Notes: generated by a model not told the origin, from the sequence alone. 64,000 nt of DNA from Pseudokineococcus marinus (GCF_037482405.1 NZ_JBBHZZ010000008.1:62001-126000), one strand, 5' to 3'. Positions 30,679 to 39,632 are shown, counted from the stretch's first letter. Program-made: numbers and translations.

Positions 30679-31866
30679 TCAGGCGGGGAGGAGGGCGGCG
30701 CCGCCGGCAGCGGCGACGGCCTCGGGGAGCAGGCGGACGACGTCCTCGACCTCCTCGGGCGTCGTCGTCGGCCCGAGGGTGAGGCGCACGGCGGTGCGGG
30801 CGGCGTCCTCGCCGAGGCCCATGGCGAGCAGGACGTGCGAGGCGTCGTCGCTGTCGGCCGCGCAGGCCGAGCCCGACGAGCAGACGACGCCGCGCTCCTC
30901 CAGCTCGAGCAGCACCGCCTCGCCGCCCAGGCCGGGAAAGACGAACGAGGCGTGGCCCGGCAGGCGCGCCGGTGAGCCGTCCGCGAGCCGCGCGTCGACC
31001 GCCGGACCGGTGAGGACAGCTCCCGGGACGGCGTCGAGCACGCCGGCGACGAGCCGGTCGCGGAGCGCCGCCAGCCGCGGCGCACCGGCGGCCCGCCCCT
31101 CCTCGGCGAGGCGCAGCGCCGTCGCCGTGCCGACGGCGGCCGCGACGTCGACCGTGCCCGACCGCCGCCCGCGCTGCTGGCCGCCGCCGTGGACCATCGG
31201 CGCGAGGGGCACGGCGCCGCGGACGGCGAGCGCGCCGGCGCCGCCGGGCCCGCCGAGCTTGTGCGCCGAGACCGACAGCAGGTCGGCGCCCAGGTCGTCG
31301 AGCCGCACGCCCAGCTGCCCCGGCGCCTGCACGGCGTCGACGTGCAGCGGGACGCCGACCGCCCGGCACAGGGCCGCGACCTCCCGCACCGGCTGCACGG
31401 CGCCGACCTCGTTGTTGGCGAGCATCACCGAGCAGACCGTCGTCGCCGGCGTCAGCACGGCCGCGAGCGCCGCGAGGTCGACGACGCCGTCGCCGTCGAC
31501 GCCCACCTCGTCGACGCGGAACGGCTCGCCCAGCGCGCCGGCGCCGAGGGCGCGCGCCGTCTCGAGGACGGCGGGGTGCTCGACGGCCGTCGTCACGACG
31601 TGACGCCCCCGGGGCGCGGCCGCCGCGACGCCGAGCAGCGCCAGGTCGTCGGCCTCCGTGCCGCCGCTCGTCAGCACGACCTCCCCCGGCCGGCAGCCGA
31701 GGACGCCGGCGATCTCGGTGAGCGCCGCGTCGAGCCCGGCCCGTGCCGCGCGCCCCGGCCCGTGGGCGCTCGAGGGGTTGGCGAAGACCTGCGTGAGGTA
31801 GGGCCACTGCGCCTCGAGGACGGCGCGCGACGGCGGTGCGGTGGCCGCGTGGTCGAGGTAGATCAC
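30679..31866 (-). CDS. nifS: cysteine desulfurase (NifS/IscS family) of the NAD operon
   Basis: A 395-aa PLP enzyme that takes sulfur from cysteine. PLP lysine lies in SVSAHKLGGPGGAG and the persulfide cysteine in CSSGSACAAD; the N-terminal YLDHAATAPP is standard. GTG 31866 overlaps the nadC stop by 4 bp. Its place as last gene of nadA-nadB-nadC suggests it supplies sulfur for the [4Fe-4S] cluster of quinolinate synthase NadA, a known arrangement in actinobacteria. A repeat-rich intergenic region follows the stop. Confidence 0.93.
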   Translation of the reverse strand: MIYLDHAATAPPSRAVLEAQWPYLTQVFANPSSAHGPGRAARAGLDAALTEIAGVLGCRPGEVVLTSGGTEADDLALLGVAAAAPRGRHVVTTAVEHPAVLETARALGAGALGEPFRVDEVGVDGDGVVDLAALAAVLTPATTVCSVMLANNEVGAVQPVREVAALCRAVGVPLHVDAVQAPGQLGVRLDDLGADLLSVSAHKLGGPGGAGALAVRGAVPLAPMVHGGGQQRGRRSGTVDVAAAVGTATALRLAEEGRAAGAPRLAALRDRLVAGVLDAVPGAVLTGPAVDARLADGSPARLPGHASFVFPGLGGEAVLLELEERGVVCSSGSACAADSDDASHVLLAMGLGEDAARTAVRLTLGPTTTPEEVEDVVRLLPEAVAAAGGAALLPA

Positions 31867-32849
31867 GCCCGCTCCCCCGGCGGGCCCTCGTCGGTCCCGG
31901 TCCTGGTCGTGACGTCCACGTCCAGCCCCAGGTCCAGGCACGGCGCGGCCTGCGTCAGCGCCCCGACGGACACGAGGTCCACGCCGCTGCGGGCGATCGC
32001 CCCCACCGTCGACAGCCGCACGCCGCCGCTGGCCTCGACGAGCGCCCGCCCCGCGACCCGCTCGACCCCGCGGCGCAGGTCGTCGGGCGCCATGTTGTCG
32101 AGCAGGACGACGTCGACCCCCGCGGCGAGGACGGCGTCGAGCTGGTCGAGGCGGTCGACCTCCACCTCGACCGACGTCGTGTGCGGCAGCCGCTCGCGCA
32201 GCCGCCGCAGGCCGTCGGTGACGACGTCGTCGTCCCAGCCGCCCGCGGTGAGGACCGCGAGGTGGTTGTCCTTGACCATCACCGCGTCCGACAGCGTCGT
32301 GCGGTGGTTGCGCCCGCCGCCGCAGCGGACGGCGGCGCGCTCCAGCGCCCGCAGGCCCGGCGTCGTCTTGCGCGTGTCGACGACGCGGCACCCCGTCCCC
32401 GCGACCTCGGCGACGAAGGCGGCGGTGAGCGTCGCGACGCCGGACAGCCGCTGCACGAGGTTGAGCGCGACCCGTTCGGCCCGCAGCACCGCGCGGGCGC
32501 TGCCCTCGACCTCGGCGAGCACGGCCCCCGCGGCGAAGCGCTCGCCGTCGGCGACGAGGAGGCGCACCGACGGTGGCGTGGTCCCCGGCGCGTCGGCCAG
32601 CGCGGCCGCCTGCCGCAGCGCGGCGGCGAGCACGCCGACGTCGGCGAGCACGCCGTCCTCGCGCGCGACGAGCCGCGCCGTCGCCCGGACGTCGGGACCG
32701 AGGAGGGCCTCCGTCGTCGCGTCGCCCCAGGGCGCGTCCTCGGCGAGCGCCGCCGCCACGACCGCCTCGACGGCCGCGACGGGCAGCGCGCCCGGGTCGC
32801 CGACCCGCTCGCGGGCGCCGGCCGTCGCCGCGGCAGCCACCGCGGTCAC
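31863..32849 (-). CDS. nadC: nicotinate-nucleotide pyrophosphorylase (carboxylating)
   Basis: Converts quinolinate and PRPP to nicotinate mononucleotide, CO2 and PPi. The 328-aa protein has the family motifs LNLVQRLSGVAT, VDTRKTTPGLR (substrate Arg/Lys) and MVKDNHLA, and ends with the ASGGVRLSTVGAIARSGVD barrel strands. GTG 32849 overlaps the nadB stop, and its own stop overlaps the nifS start, so it is tightly embedded in the nad operon. Confidence 0.95.
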   Translation of the reverse strand: MTAVAAAATAGARERVGDPGALPVAAVEAVVAAALAEDAPWGDATTEALLGPDVRATARLVAREDGVLADVGVLAAALRQAAALADAPGTTPPSVRLLVADGERFAAGAVLAEVEGSARAVLRAERVALNLVQRLSGVATLTAAFVAEVAGTGCRVVDTRKTTPGLRALERAAVRCGGGRNHRTTLSDAVMVKDNHLAVLTAGGWDDDVVTDGLRRLRERLPHTTSVEVEVDRLDQLDAVLAAGVDVVLLDNMAPDDLRRGVERVAGRALVEASGGVRLSTVGAIARSGVDLVSVGALTQAAPCLDLGLDVDVTTRTGTDEGPPGERA

Positions 32850-34483
32850 GAGGCCCTCCGCAGCAGCACCGGCCGGTCGGCGCCGCGGGGCAGGGCGCCC
32901 GCGGCGTCCGTGCGGAAGTGCGCGCCGAGGCTCTCGGGGCGCCGCTGCGCGGACGCGACGAGCAGCCGCGCGCACACCCCGAGCGCCCGGTCCTCCAGCG
33001 CGGCGACGTCGGCGGGCTCCTCCGTCGCGGCGGGGGCGCCGTCGAGCGTCTTCGCCGCGACCTCGAGGCCCGCGGCGTCGCGCAGCAGCACGGCGTGCTC
33101 CCACGCCAGCGCCTGCAGCTCGGCCCGCGGCAGCGCCGGGCCCGCCGTGCAGACGAGCTCCTCGACGCCCACGGGCGCGTGCGGCGCGGCGACGGCGCCG
33201 GCCAGCGACGCCGCGACGTCGGCCGCGGCGCGGTCGCCGAAGACGAGCCCCTCGAGCAGCGAGTTGGACGCCAGCCGGTTGGCCCCGTGCACGCCCGTGC
33301 GCGCGACCTCGCCGCACGCCCAGAGCCCGGGCAGCGACGTGCGCCCGCGGACGTCCGTGGCGACCCCGCCCATCCAGTAGTGCGCGGCGGGGGTCACGGG
33401 GACGGGCTCGCGCACCCAGTCGAGGCCCGCGGCGGCGCACATCGCGTCGATGCTCGGGAAGCGCGCGCGCAGCCGCTCCCCCAGCCCGGTCGCGTCGAGC
33501 AGCGCGGGGCGCCCGTCCTGGCGGGCGACGACGGCGCCCACCGCGCGGGCGACGACGTCGCGCGGCGCCAGCTCGGCCCGCGGGTCGTGCAGCGCCGACG
33601 CGGGGTCGGCGAGGAAGCGCGCGCCGTGCTCGTCGCGCAGCACGGCGCCCTCGCCGCGCACGGCCTCGGAGACGAGGAAGGGGGCGTGCGCGCCGCCGGG
33701 GGCGGCGACGGTCGGGTGGAGCTGCACCTGCTCGAGGTCGGCGACGACCGCGCCCGCGCGCCACGCCGCCGCCAGCCCGTCGCCCGTGGCCTCGGGCGGG
33801 TTCGTCGTCCGCGCGAAGACCTGTCCCGCACCGCCCGTCGCGAGCACGACGGCGCCCGCGAGCACGCGACGGCGCGCTCCCCCGGTCGCCGGTGCGCCGC
33901 CGAGCAGGAGCTCGGCCCCGATGACCCGGCCACCCTCGACGACGAGGTCCGCCAGCGCCGCGCCCCCGAGCACCCGGACGCCCGCCGCGCGCACGGCCGC
34001 GACGAGCGCGGCCGACAGCCGCGCGCCCGTGGCGTCGCCGCCGGCGTGCAGCACGCGCGGGCGCGAGTGCGCCGCCTCGAGCCCGCGGCTCCAGCGGCGC
34101 GCGTCGGCCGGGTCGGCGGGGTCGGCGCCGTCGAGCACGAGGCCGCGGCGGGCCAGCTCGAGCAGCCGCGCGGGCCCCTCGGTGCAGAGCACCCGCACGG
34201 CCTCGGGGTCGCAGGCCCCCGCACCGGCGGCGAGGGTGTCGGCGACGTGGAGCGCGACGTCGTCGTCCGCGCCCGTCACCGCGGCGACGCCGCCCTGCGC
34301 CCAGGCGGTGCTGCCGCCGCCGGTGCCCCCGGCCCCCGCCCCCCACGGCGTCTTCGTCACGAGCAGGACGTCGTCGACGCCGCGCGCCCGCAGCCCCAGC
34401 GCCGTGGTCAGCCCCGCGACGCCGGTGCCGACGACGAGCGCCCCCACCCGCTCCGGGGCCGGTGCCTCCGGGCCGGTCGTCAC
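32846..34483 (-). CDS. nadB: L-aspartate oxidase
   Basis: FAD enzyme that oxidises L-aspartate to iminoaspartate for quinolinate synthesis. The 545-aa product has the Rossmann FAD motif VVGTGVAGLTTALG at the N-terminus, the STAWAQGGVAAV segment, HPTVAAPGG, and the late FAD-binding TGVHGANRLASNSLLEGLVFG. The C-terminal helical domain is present but short. GTG 34483 overlaps the nadA stop. Some stretches are Ala-rich, but all key blocks are present. Confidence 0.95.
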   Translation of the reverse strand: MTTGPEAPAPERVGALVVGTGVAGLTTALGLRARGVDDVLLVTKTPWGAGAGGTGGGSTAWAQGGVAAVTGADDDVALHVADTLAAGAGACDPEAVRVLCTEGPARLLELARRGLVLDGADPADPADARRWSRGLEAAHSRPRVLHAGGDATGARLSAALVAAVRAAGVRVLGGAALADLVVEGGRVIGAELLLGGAPATGGARRRVLAGAVVLATGGAGQVFARTTNPPEATGDGLAAAWRAGAVVADLEQVQLHPTVAAPGGAHAPFLVSEAVRGEGAVLRDEHGARFLADPASALHDPRAELAPRDVVARAVGAVVARQDGRPALLDATGLGERLRARFPSIDAMCAAAGLDWVREPVPVTPAAHYWMGGVATDVRGRTSLPGLWACGEVARTGVHGANRLASNSLLEGLVFGDRAAADVAASLAGAVAAPHAPVGVEELVCTAGPALPRAELQALAWEHAVLLRDAAGLEVAAKTLDGAPAATEEPADVAALEDRALGVCARLLVASAQRRPESLGAHFRTDAAGALPRGADRPVLLRRAS

Positions 34484-35781
34484 GGCCGCACCTCGAGCAT
34501 CCGCTGCAGCGCCACCCGCGCGGACGCGGCGACGGCGTCGTCGACCTGCACGCGGTTGAGCACCTCCCCGCGCACGAGGGCCTCGAGGACCCACGCGAGG
34601 TAGCCGGGGTGGATGCGGTACATCGTCGAGCAGGGGCAGATGACCGGGTCGAGGCAGGCGATCGTGAGGTCGGGGTGCTGGGCCGCCAGGCGCCTCACCA
34701 TGTTGATCTCGGTGCCGATCGCGAAGCTCGTGCCCGGCGCCGCCTCGCGGACGACCCGCTCGATGTGCTGGGTGGAACCGGCCTCGTCGGCGGCGTCGAC
34801 GACCTCCTTGGGGCACTCGGGGTGCACGACGACGCGCACGGCCGGGTCGGCGGCGCGCGCGGCGTCGACCTGCGCCGTCGTGAAGCGCTGGTGCACCGAG
34901 CACCAGCCGCGCCACAGCAGCACGCGTGCGTCGAGGAGCGCCTCGGCCTCGTTGCCGCCCAACGGCTTGCGCGGGTCCCACAGCGGCATCTGCTCCAGCG
35001 GCACGCCCATCGCCGAGCCGGTGTTGCGACCGAGGTGCTGGTCGGGGAAGAAGAGCACCCGCCGGCCCCGCTCGAAGGCCCACGCCAGCACCGCCGCCGC
35101 GTTGGAGGAGGTGCAGACGATGCCGCCGTGGTCGCCGCAGAAGGCCTTGAGCGCGGCCGAGGAGTTCATGTACGTCACCGGGACGACGGGGACGCGCCCC
35201 TCGGCGTCGGGCTCCGTGCCGTAGACCGCCTCGAGCTGCTCCCAGCAGGCGGTGACGCTGTCGAGGTCGGCCATGTCGGCCATCGAGCAGCCGGCGGCGA
35301 GGTTGGGCAGGACGACGCTCTGCTCGGGCGAGGTGAGGAGGTCGGCCGTCTCGGCCATGAAGTGCACGCCGCAGAAGACGACGTGGTCGGCCGACGTCGT
35401 CGTCGCCTGCTGCGCGAGCTGGTAGCTGTCGCCGACGAAGTCGGCGAACTGCACGACCTCGTCGCGCTGGTAGTAGTGCCCGAGGACGACGAGCCGCTCC
35501 CCCAGCTCCGCCTTCGCCGCGGCGATGCGCTCCTCGAGCTCGGCGACGGGCGCCCGGCGGTACTCCTCGGGGATGCGCTGCTGCACGGGCGTCGACGGGG
35601 GCGCGACGTCGGCGTTCGAGCTGCCCGGCCCGTACACCGGCGCGGGCGGCGCCTGCCCGGGCACGGCGTCCATGGCCCAGGGGCCGTCGGCCAGCGCGGG
35701 GTCGCACAGGCCCGAGGTGGCGGGGGCGCCGTCGGGCGCGCGGCGCGGGCGGGTGCCGATCTGCAGCGGGGTGGTCGTCAT
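34480..35781 (-). CDS. nadA: quinolinate synthase
   Basis: Condenses iminoaspartate with dihydroxyacetone phosphate to quinolinate; oxygen-sensitive [4Fe-4S] enzyme. The 433-aa sequence shows LVVLGHYYQRDEVVQFAD, the cluster cysteines in FCGVHFMAETA, HPECP and ICPCSTMYRI, and SSNAAAVL in between. An about 70-residue N-terminal extension before the first domain is usual in actinobacteria. ATG 35781 is 99 bp from the nrtR stop on the same strand, so nrtR and nadABC-nifS may form one transcript. Confidence 0.96.
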   Translation of the reverse strand: MTTTPLQIGTRPRRAPDGAPATSGLCDPALADGPWAMDAVPGQAPPAPVYGPGSSNADVAPPSTPVQQRIPEEYRRAPVAELEERIAAAKAELGERLVVLGHYYQRDEVVQFADFVGDSYQLAQQATTTSADHVVFCGVHFMAETADLLTSPEQSVVLPNLAAGCSMADMADLDSVTACWEQLEAVYGTEPDAEGRVPVVPVTYMNSSAALKAFCGDHGGIVCTSSNAAAVLAWAFERGRRVLFFPDQHLGRNTGSAMGVPLEQMPLWDPRKPLGGNEAEALLDARVLLWRGWCSVHQRFTTAQVDAARAADPAVRVVVHPECPKEVVDAADEAGSTQHIERVVREAAPGTSFAIGTEINMVRRLAAQHPDLTIACLDPVICPCSTMYRIHPGYLAWVLEALVRGEVLNRVQVDDAVAASARVALQRMLEVRP

Positions 35782-35880
35782 CGGTCCTCCTCGGCGCGAC
35801 GGCGGTCGCGCCCTGCGGCTCAGGTGCTCGGGTGGTGCGCTCGGGGGCGGCGCTGGGGTGGCGTGCGGGACGGCGGAGGG

Positions 35881-36573
35881 TCAGGCCGCCGGCCCGGCGG
35901 TGGTCTGGAAGGGGCCGGTGGCGCCCTCGGGCACCACCGCCCGGTACAGCCGCGGCGGGCGGTGCCGCCCGCCGGTGAGGTGCTCGTCGGTCGCCTCGAC
36001 GGCGCCGCTGGCGGTGACCCGGCGGCGGAAGTTCGCCGGGTCGAGCGGGCGCCCGAGGACGGCCTCGTGCACCTCGCGCAGCTGGCCGAGGGAGAAGGTC
36101 TCGCCCAGCAGGTGGACGGCCACCTGCGCGTAGCCGACCTTGGCGCGCAGCCGCCACAGCGCGTACGCGACGACCTCGTCGTGGTCGAAGGCGAGACCGC
36201 GCACCTCGTCGACGGGCGCCCAGCGCACGTTGTGCACCTCGGCCACGCGCGCCGCCTCCGGGCTGCGCACGAGGGCCGAGTAGATGACGGAGACGACGCG
36301 CCCGGTCGGCGACCGGTCGGGCCGGCCGAACGTGTAGAGCTGCTCGAGGTAGCTCGGGCGCAGGCCGGTGGTCTCCGCGAGGGTGCGCCGCGCGGCCTCC
36401 TCGAGCCCCTCGTCGCCGCCGATCCACCCGCCCGGCAGCGCCTCGGCGCCGTCGAACGGCTCGCGCGTGCGGCGCACGAGCGGCAGGTGCAGCCGCTGGG
36501 CGCCCTCGTGCTCGAGGAGGGTGAAGATCACCGTCGAGACGGCGAGGGAGGCCGCTACCGCTCCACCGACCAC
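35881..36573 (-). CDS. nrtR: NrtR-type Nudix-related regulator of NAD biosynthesis
   Basis: A 230-aa protein: N-terminal Nudix domain (about residues 12-150) and C-terminal winged helix (FSLGQLREVHEAVLGRPLDPANFRRRV). The Nudix box is degenerate (GGWIGGDEGLEEAARRTLAETTGL region lacks the REUxEE acidic set), as in NrtR repressors that bind ADP-ribose or NAD-related ligands but do not hydrolyse. It lies directly upstream of nadA, in the same direction. It probably represses the nad operon when NAD is plentiful. It is divergent from an ArsR gene; the 165-bp space holds a symmetric candidate operator. Confidence 0.9.
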   Translation of the reverse strand: MVGGAVAASLAVSTVIFTLLEHEGAQRLHLPLVRRTREPFDGAEALPGGWIGGDEGLEEAARRTLAETTGLRPSYLEQLYTFGRPDRSPTGRVVSVIYSALVRSPEAARVAEVHNVRWAPVDEVRGLAFDHDEVVAYALWRLRAKVGYAQVAVHLLGETFSLGQLREVHEAVLGRPLDPANFRRRVTASGAVEATDEHLTGGRHRPPRLYRAVVPEGATGPFQTTAGPAA

Positions 36574-36622
36574 GGCCCCCCCTTCGGGTCACGTCGACCA
36601 TTACCGGACGGGGACCACCGTA

Positions 36623-36642
36623 CGTCTCTTCTGGTCGAGACG
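36623..36642. promoter_or_regulatory. candidate operator between nrtR and the ArsR gene
   Basis: CGTCTC (36623-36628) and GAGACG (36637-36642) are perfect inverted repeats with an 8-bp spacer, flanked by GTA and AAGTAC in a locally AT-richer stretch 50-70 bp before the nrtR start. It could bind NrtR or the ArsR protein. Assignment is by position only. Confidence 0.4.
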
Positions 36643-36738
36643 ACAAGTACCGCAGGTCCCGGCACCCGCCGGCCGTCGGCGCCCGACCGCCCCGGGGGGC
36701 GCACCGGACAGTTCACCGGACGCTGTACCGTTTCCGCC

Positions 36739-37119
36739 GTGCTGACGACCTCCCTGCCCGAGGTGCTCGCCCGCTTCGGCCACGCCCTGTCCGACCCGAC
36801 GCGGGCCCGGGTCCTGCTCGCCCTGCGGGACGGGAGCGCCTACCCCTCGGACCTCGCCGCGCTCGTCGGCGCGAGCCGGCAGTCCCTGTCCAACCACCTC
36901 GCCTGCCTGCGCGGCTGCGGGCTCGTCGTGGCGGCGCCCGAGGGACGGCGGGTCCGGTACGAGCTGGCGGACGGCCGGCTCGCCGCGGCGCTGGACGAGC
37001 TGGCCGCGGTCGTCGTCGTCGCCGACCCGGCCTGCGCCCCGGGGTCCCCGCCGCAGGCCGCCCGGGCCGCCGCGGCCCCGTCGGACCGCGCCGACGACGT
37101 CGCCCGGGTCGCGCCGTGA
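36739..37119 (+). CDS. ArsR/SmtB family metal-responsive regulator
   Basis: A 126-aa winged-helix repressor. VLARFGHALSDPTRARVLLALRDG, the recognition region LAALVGASRQSLSNHLACLRGCGLV and the wing EGRRVRYELA are classical. It resembles the CmtR-type group: Cys residues occur in the recognition helix (LACLRGCG) and near the C-terminus (DPACAP), positions that bind Cd/Pb in CmtR. The stop overlaps the start of a Cys-rich CDF transporter by 4 bp, so it likely controls its own operon in response to heavy metals. GTG 36739 starts it. Confidence 0.9.
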   Translation: MLTTSLPEVLARFGHALSDPTRARVLLALRDGSAYPSDLAALVGASRQSLSNHLACLRGCGLVVAAPEGRRVRYELADGRLAAALDELAAVVVVADPACAPGSPPQAARAAAAPSDRADDVARVAP

Positions 37120-37916
37120 GCGCGCCCGCCGAGCGCCCCGCGCCCCGCCGCCCCGAGGTCGCCGACTGCTGCGGCGCCGCCGTCGCGGGTCCCTCGCCGG
37201 AGCGCGCGGCGGTGCTCTCGCGCCGGGTGCGCTGGGTCGTCGGCGCGACGATCGCCTACAACGTCGTCGAGGCGGTCGTCGCGCTCACCGCCGGCGCCCT
37301 CGCCTCGTCGTCGGCGCTCGTCGGCTTCGGCCTCGACTCGGTGGTCGAGGTGCTGTCGGCCGCCGCCGTCGCCTGGCAGTTCGCCGCGCCGGACCCGCGC
37401 ACCCGCGAGCGCGCGGCCCTGCGCACGATCGCCGTCGCCTTCTGGGCGCTGGCGGTGCTCGTCGCCGTGGACGCCCTGCGCGCCCTCCTCGGCGGCGCGG
37501 AGCCCGACCCCTCCCCCGTGGGCATCGCCCTCGCGGCCGTGAGCGTGGTCGTCATGCCGGTGCTCAGCTGGTTCGAGCGCCGCACCGGCCGCGAGCTCGG
37601 CTCGGCGTCGGCCGTCGCCGACTCGCAGCAGACGCTGCTCTGCACCTACCTGTCAGCCGTCCTGCTCGTCGGGCTCCTGCTCAACGCGACCCTGGGCTGG
37701 ACGTGGGCGGACCCGGTGGCCGCCCTCGTCATCGCGGTGCTCGCCGCCCGCGAGGGCCTCGGGGCCTGGCGCGGGGACGCGTGCTGCGCGCCCGGCGCCG
37801 CCCTCGCGGCACCGGGCCCGGACGCCCGCTCGACGGCCGCGACGACGACCGGGGCACCCGCGGACGCGTGCTGCGCGACCACCGCCCCGAGCGCCCGCTG
37901 CTGCTCCCACGGGTGA
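37116..37916 (+). CDS. cation diffusion facilitator family transporter with Cys-rich tails
   Basis: A 266-aa CDF-type metal exporter with six TM segments. The intramembrane metal site reads GLDSVVEVL in TM2 and SVADSQQTLLCTYL in TM5, matching the CDF subgroup found beside ArsR genes. Both cytoplasmic ends carry paired cysteines: DCCGA at residues 17-19, and DACCAPG, DACCATT and RCCSHG in the C-terminal 45 residues. No large C-terminal ferredoxin-like domain is present. Thiol-loving ions (Cd, Zn, Pb) are plausible cargo. GTG 37116 overlaps the ArsR stop. Confidence 0.88.
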   Translation: MSAPAERPAPRRPEVADCCGAAVAGPSPERAAVLSRRVRWVVGATIAYNVVEAVVALTAGALASSSALVGFGLDSVVEVLSAAAVAWQFAAPDPRTRERAALRTIAVAFWALAVLVAVDALRALLGGAEPDPSPVGIALAAVSVVVMPVLSWFERRTGRELGSASAVADSQQTLLCTYLSAVLLVGLLLNATLGWTWADPVAALVIAVLAAREGLGAWRGDACCAPGAALAAPGPDARSTAATTTGAPADACCATTAPSARCCSHG

Positions 37917-38011
37917 CGCCGCCGGCGACGCCGAGCCGGACGGCGCCCGCCGTGGCACCCTGCCGCCGGGCGCCCACCGCGCCCGTCCGCCGCCCGCCGG
38001 GAGGAGCCGAG

Positions 38012-38395
38012 GTGCCCACAGCCGTCGTCGCCGTCGTCGGGGGCCTGCTCACCGCCGCAGGCGTGGCCCTGCTCGTGCTCCCCGGGCCGGGCATGGTGCT
38101 CGTCGCCGTCGGGCTGGCCGTGCTCGCGTCGCGCTTCGCGTGGGCGAAGCGTCCGCTCGGCTTCGCCCGCACCCGCGCCGAGGCCGGCATGCGGCAGGTG
38201 GCCCGCCGGAGGGCCTCGGCGTTCTTCGCCCTGGGGTGCGCGGTCCTGCTCCTGCTCGCGGCGGGCCTGCCCTACCTGGGCGTCGAGGTGCCGGGGCTGA
38301 CCAAGCTCACCGCCGTCCTGCTCGCCGGCAGCGGCCTCTTCCTCGTCGGCACCGTCGTCTGGGCGCGGCACGCCGGCAACCGCGCGCCCGTCTGA
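38012..38395 (+). CDS. PGPGW-motif small membrane protein
   Basis: A 127-aa protein with three to four hydrophobic stretches. LLVLPGPGMVLVAVGLAVLASRFAWAKR contains the PGPG motif and following helix of the PGPGW family; function unknown. GTG 38012 is chosen because GGAGGAG lies five bases upstream. It is not overlapping with the CDF gene (95 bp gap) and is probably separate. Confidence 0.8.
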   Translation: MPTAVVAVVGGLLTAAGVALLVLPGPGMVLVAVGLAVLASRFAWAKRPLGFARTRAEAGMRQVARRRASAFFALGCAVLLLLAAGLPYLGVEVPGLTKLTAVLLAGSGLFLVGTVVWARHAGNRAPV

Positions 38396-38464
38396 CGCCG
38401 CGGCGCCGGGCCGCCAGGACCCGGGCCGCTGGCGCCCCCGCGCGCGACCCGCCACGGTGGTCGG

Positions 38465-38899
38465 GTGAGCGACGCACACGACCTCCAGCGCTTCGTCGAC
38501 GCCCAGGGCGGCGGCACCTACGACCAGGCGCTCGCCGAGCTACGCGCGGGCCGCAAGCAGGGCCACTGGATCTGGTTCGTCCTGCCGCAGGTGCAGGGCC
38601 TCGGCCGCTCCTCGACGGCGCAGCACTACGGCCTCACCGGCCTGGACGAGGCGCGCGCCTACCTCGCCCACCCCGTGCTCGGCCCCCGCCTGCGCGAGTG
38701 CGCCCGCGCCCTCGCCGACCTGCCCGGCAGCGACCCGACCGCCGTGCTCGGGAGCGTCGACGCGCTCAAGGTGCGCTCGTCGATGACCCTCTTCGCCCGC
38801 GCGGCCGACGCGGACGGCGAGGACGCCGGGGTCTTCCGCGCGGTCCTCGCGCAGTACTACGGCGGCGAGGAGGACGGCGAGACGCTGGAGCGCCTCTGA
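38465..38899 (+). CDS. DUF1810 family protein
   Basis: A 144-aa single-domain protein. LQRFVDAQGG-YDQALAELRAGRKQGHWIWFVLPQ at the N-terminus and GSVDALKVRSSMTLFARA later are diagnostic of DUF1810. No function is established. GTG 38465 begins seven codons before the domain. It lies in a rightward run of short genes with 59-69 bp spacers. Confidence 0.92.
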   Translation: MSDAHDLQRFVDAQGGGTYDQALAELRAGRKQGHWIWFVLPQVQGLGRSSTAQHYGLTGLDEARAYLAHPVLGPRLRECARALADLPGSDPTAVLGSVDALKVRSSMTLFARAADADGEDAGVFRAVLAQYYGGEEDGETLERL

Positions 38900-38957
38900 G
38901 GGCCGGACCAGGCGGGGCCGCGCCAGCGAGCACCCGTCGCCGCGTAGCCTCGCGGGC

Positions 38958-39632
38958 GTGGACGGCGATCACGGGCGGGCGCTGCAGCGCGTGCGCTGCG
39001 CGCTCGTCGCCTCCCTCGTCCTCTCCCTCGGCGCGGGCGCCCACGTCGTGGGCGGCGGCGACCTCCCCGACCCGCTGCTCGTCGGGCTGGCGGGCGCCCT
39101 GGTCCTCGCCGTCGCGTCCCTCCTCGGGCGACGCCGCCTGCGCCTGCGGACCCTGGTCCCGGTGCTCGGCGCCGGCCAGGTGCTGCTGCACGCGGCCTTC
39201 GCCGCGCTGACCGTGCCACCCGCCGGCGCGGTGGACGTCGATGCCGCGGCCCTCGCCCCCGCGGCAGGGCACGGCGCCCACGCCCACGGAGCCCTCCTCC
39301 TGGCCGCGGGCGGCGGGGGCGTCGACGCCGCCCTGGCGGCCGCCTCCGCCGGCTCTGCTGCCCTCGCCGGCTCCGCCGGCATGGTCGCCGCGCACCTCGC
39401 GGCCACGCTCGTCACCGCGCTCGCGGCCGTCTCGGCCGACCGGGCGTGGGCCGCCGCCGTCGCGCGGCTGGCGCAGCTCTTCCCCGCCCTCGGCGCGCTC
39501 CTCGTCGACCTCGTCGAGGGCCCCGCGCCGCGGGCGCAGCGGACCCCGGCGCAGCGGTGCGCCGTGCCCCGCGCCGTCGTCGTCGGCGTGCGCCCCCGGC
39601 GGGGTCCGCCGGCGGCCGTGCCGGCCGCCTGA
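38958..39632 (+). CDS. membrane protein of the YcnI-CopC region, function unknown
   Basis: A 224-aa protein with about five hydrophobic segments (VASLVLSLGAGAHVVGG, LLVGLAGALVLAVASLL, LVPVLGAGQVLLHAAFAAL, GMVAAHLAATLVTALAAV, LAQLFPALGALLVDLV). A His-rich loop, AGHGAHAHGALLLAAGGGG, sits in the middle and a basic tail at the C-terminus. I do not recognise the family with confidence. Its place just before ycnI and copC and its His-rich loop suggest a role in copper handling (inference). GTG 38958. Confidence 0.7.
   Translation: MDGDHGRALQRVRCALVASLVLSLGAGAHVVGGGDLPDPLLVGLAGALVLAVASLLGRRRLRLRTLVPVLGAGQVLLHAAFAALTVPPAGAVDVDAAALAPAAGHGAHAHGALLLAAGGGGVDAALAAASAGSAALAGSAGMVAAHLAATLVTALAAVSADRAWAAAVARLAQLFPALGALLVDLVEGPAPRAQRTPAQRCAVPRAVVVGVRPRRGPPAAVPAA

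Noticed and set aside
36601..36897. Small - strand frame over the ArsR gene and promoter
   Set aside because: No ribosome-binding site or recognisable domain; overlaps a well-supported ArsR gene and the nrtR promoter.
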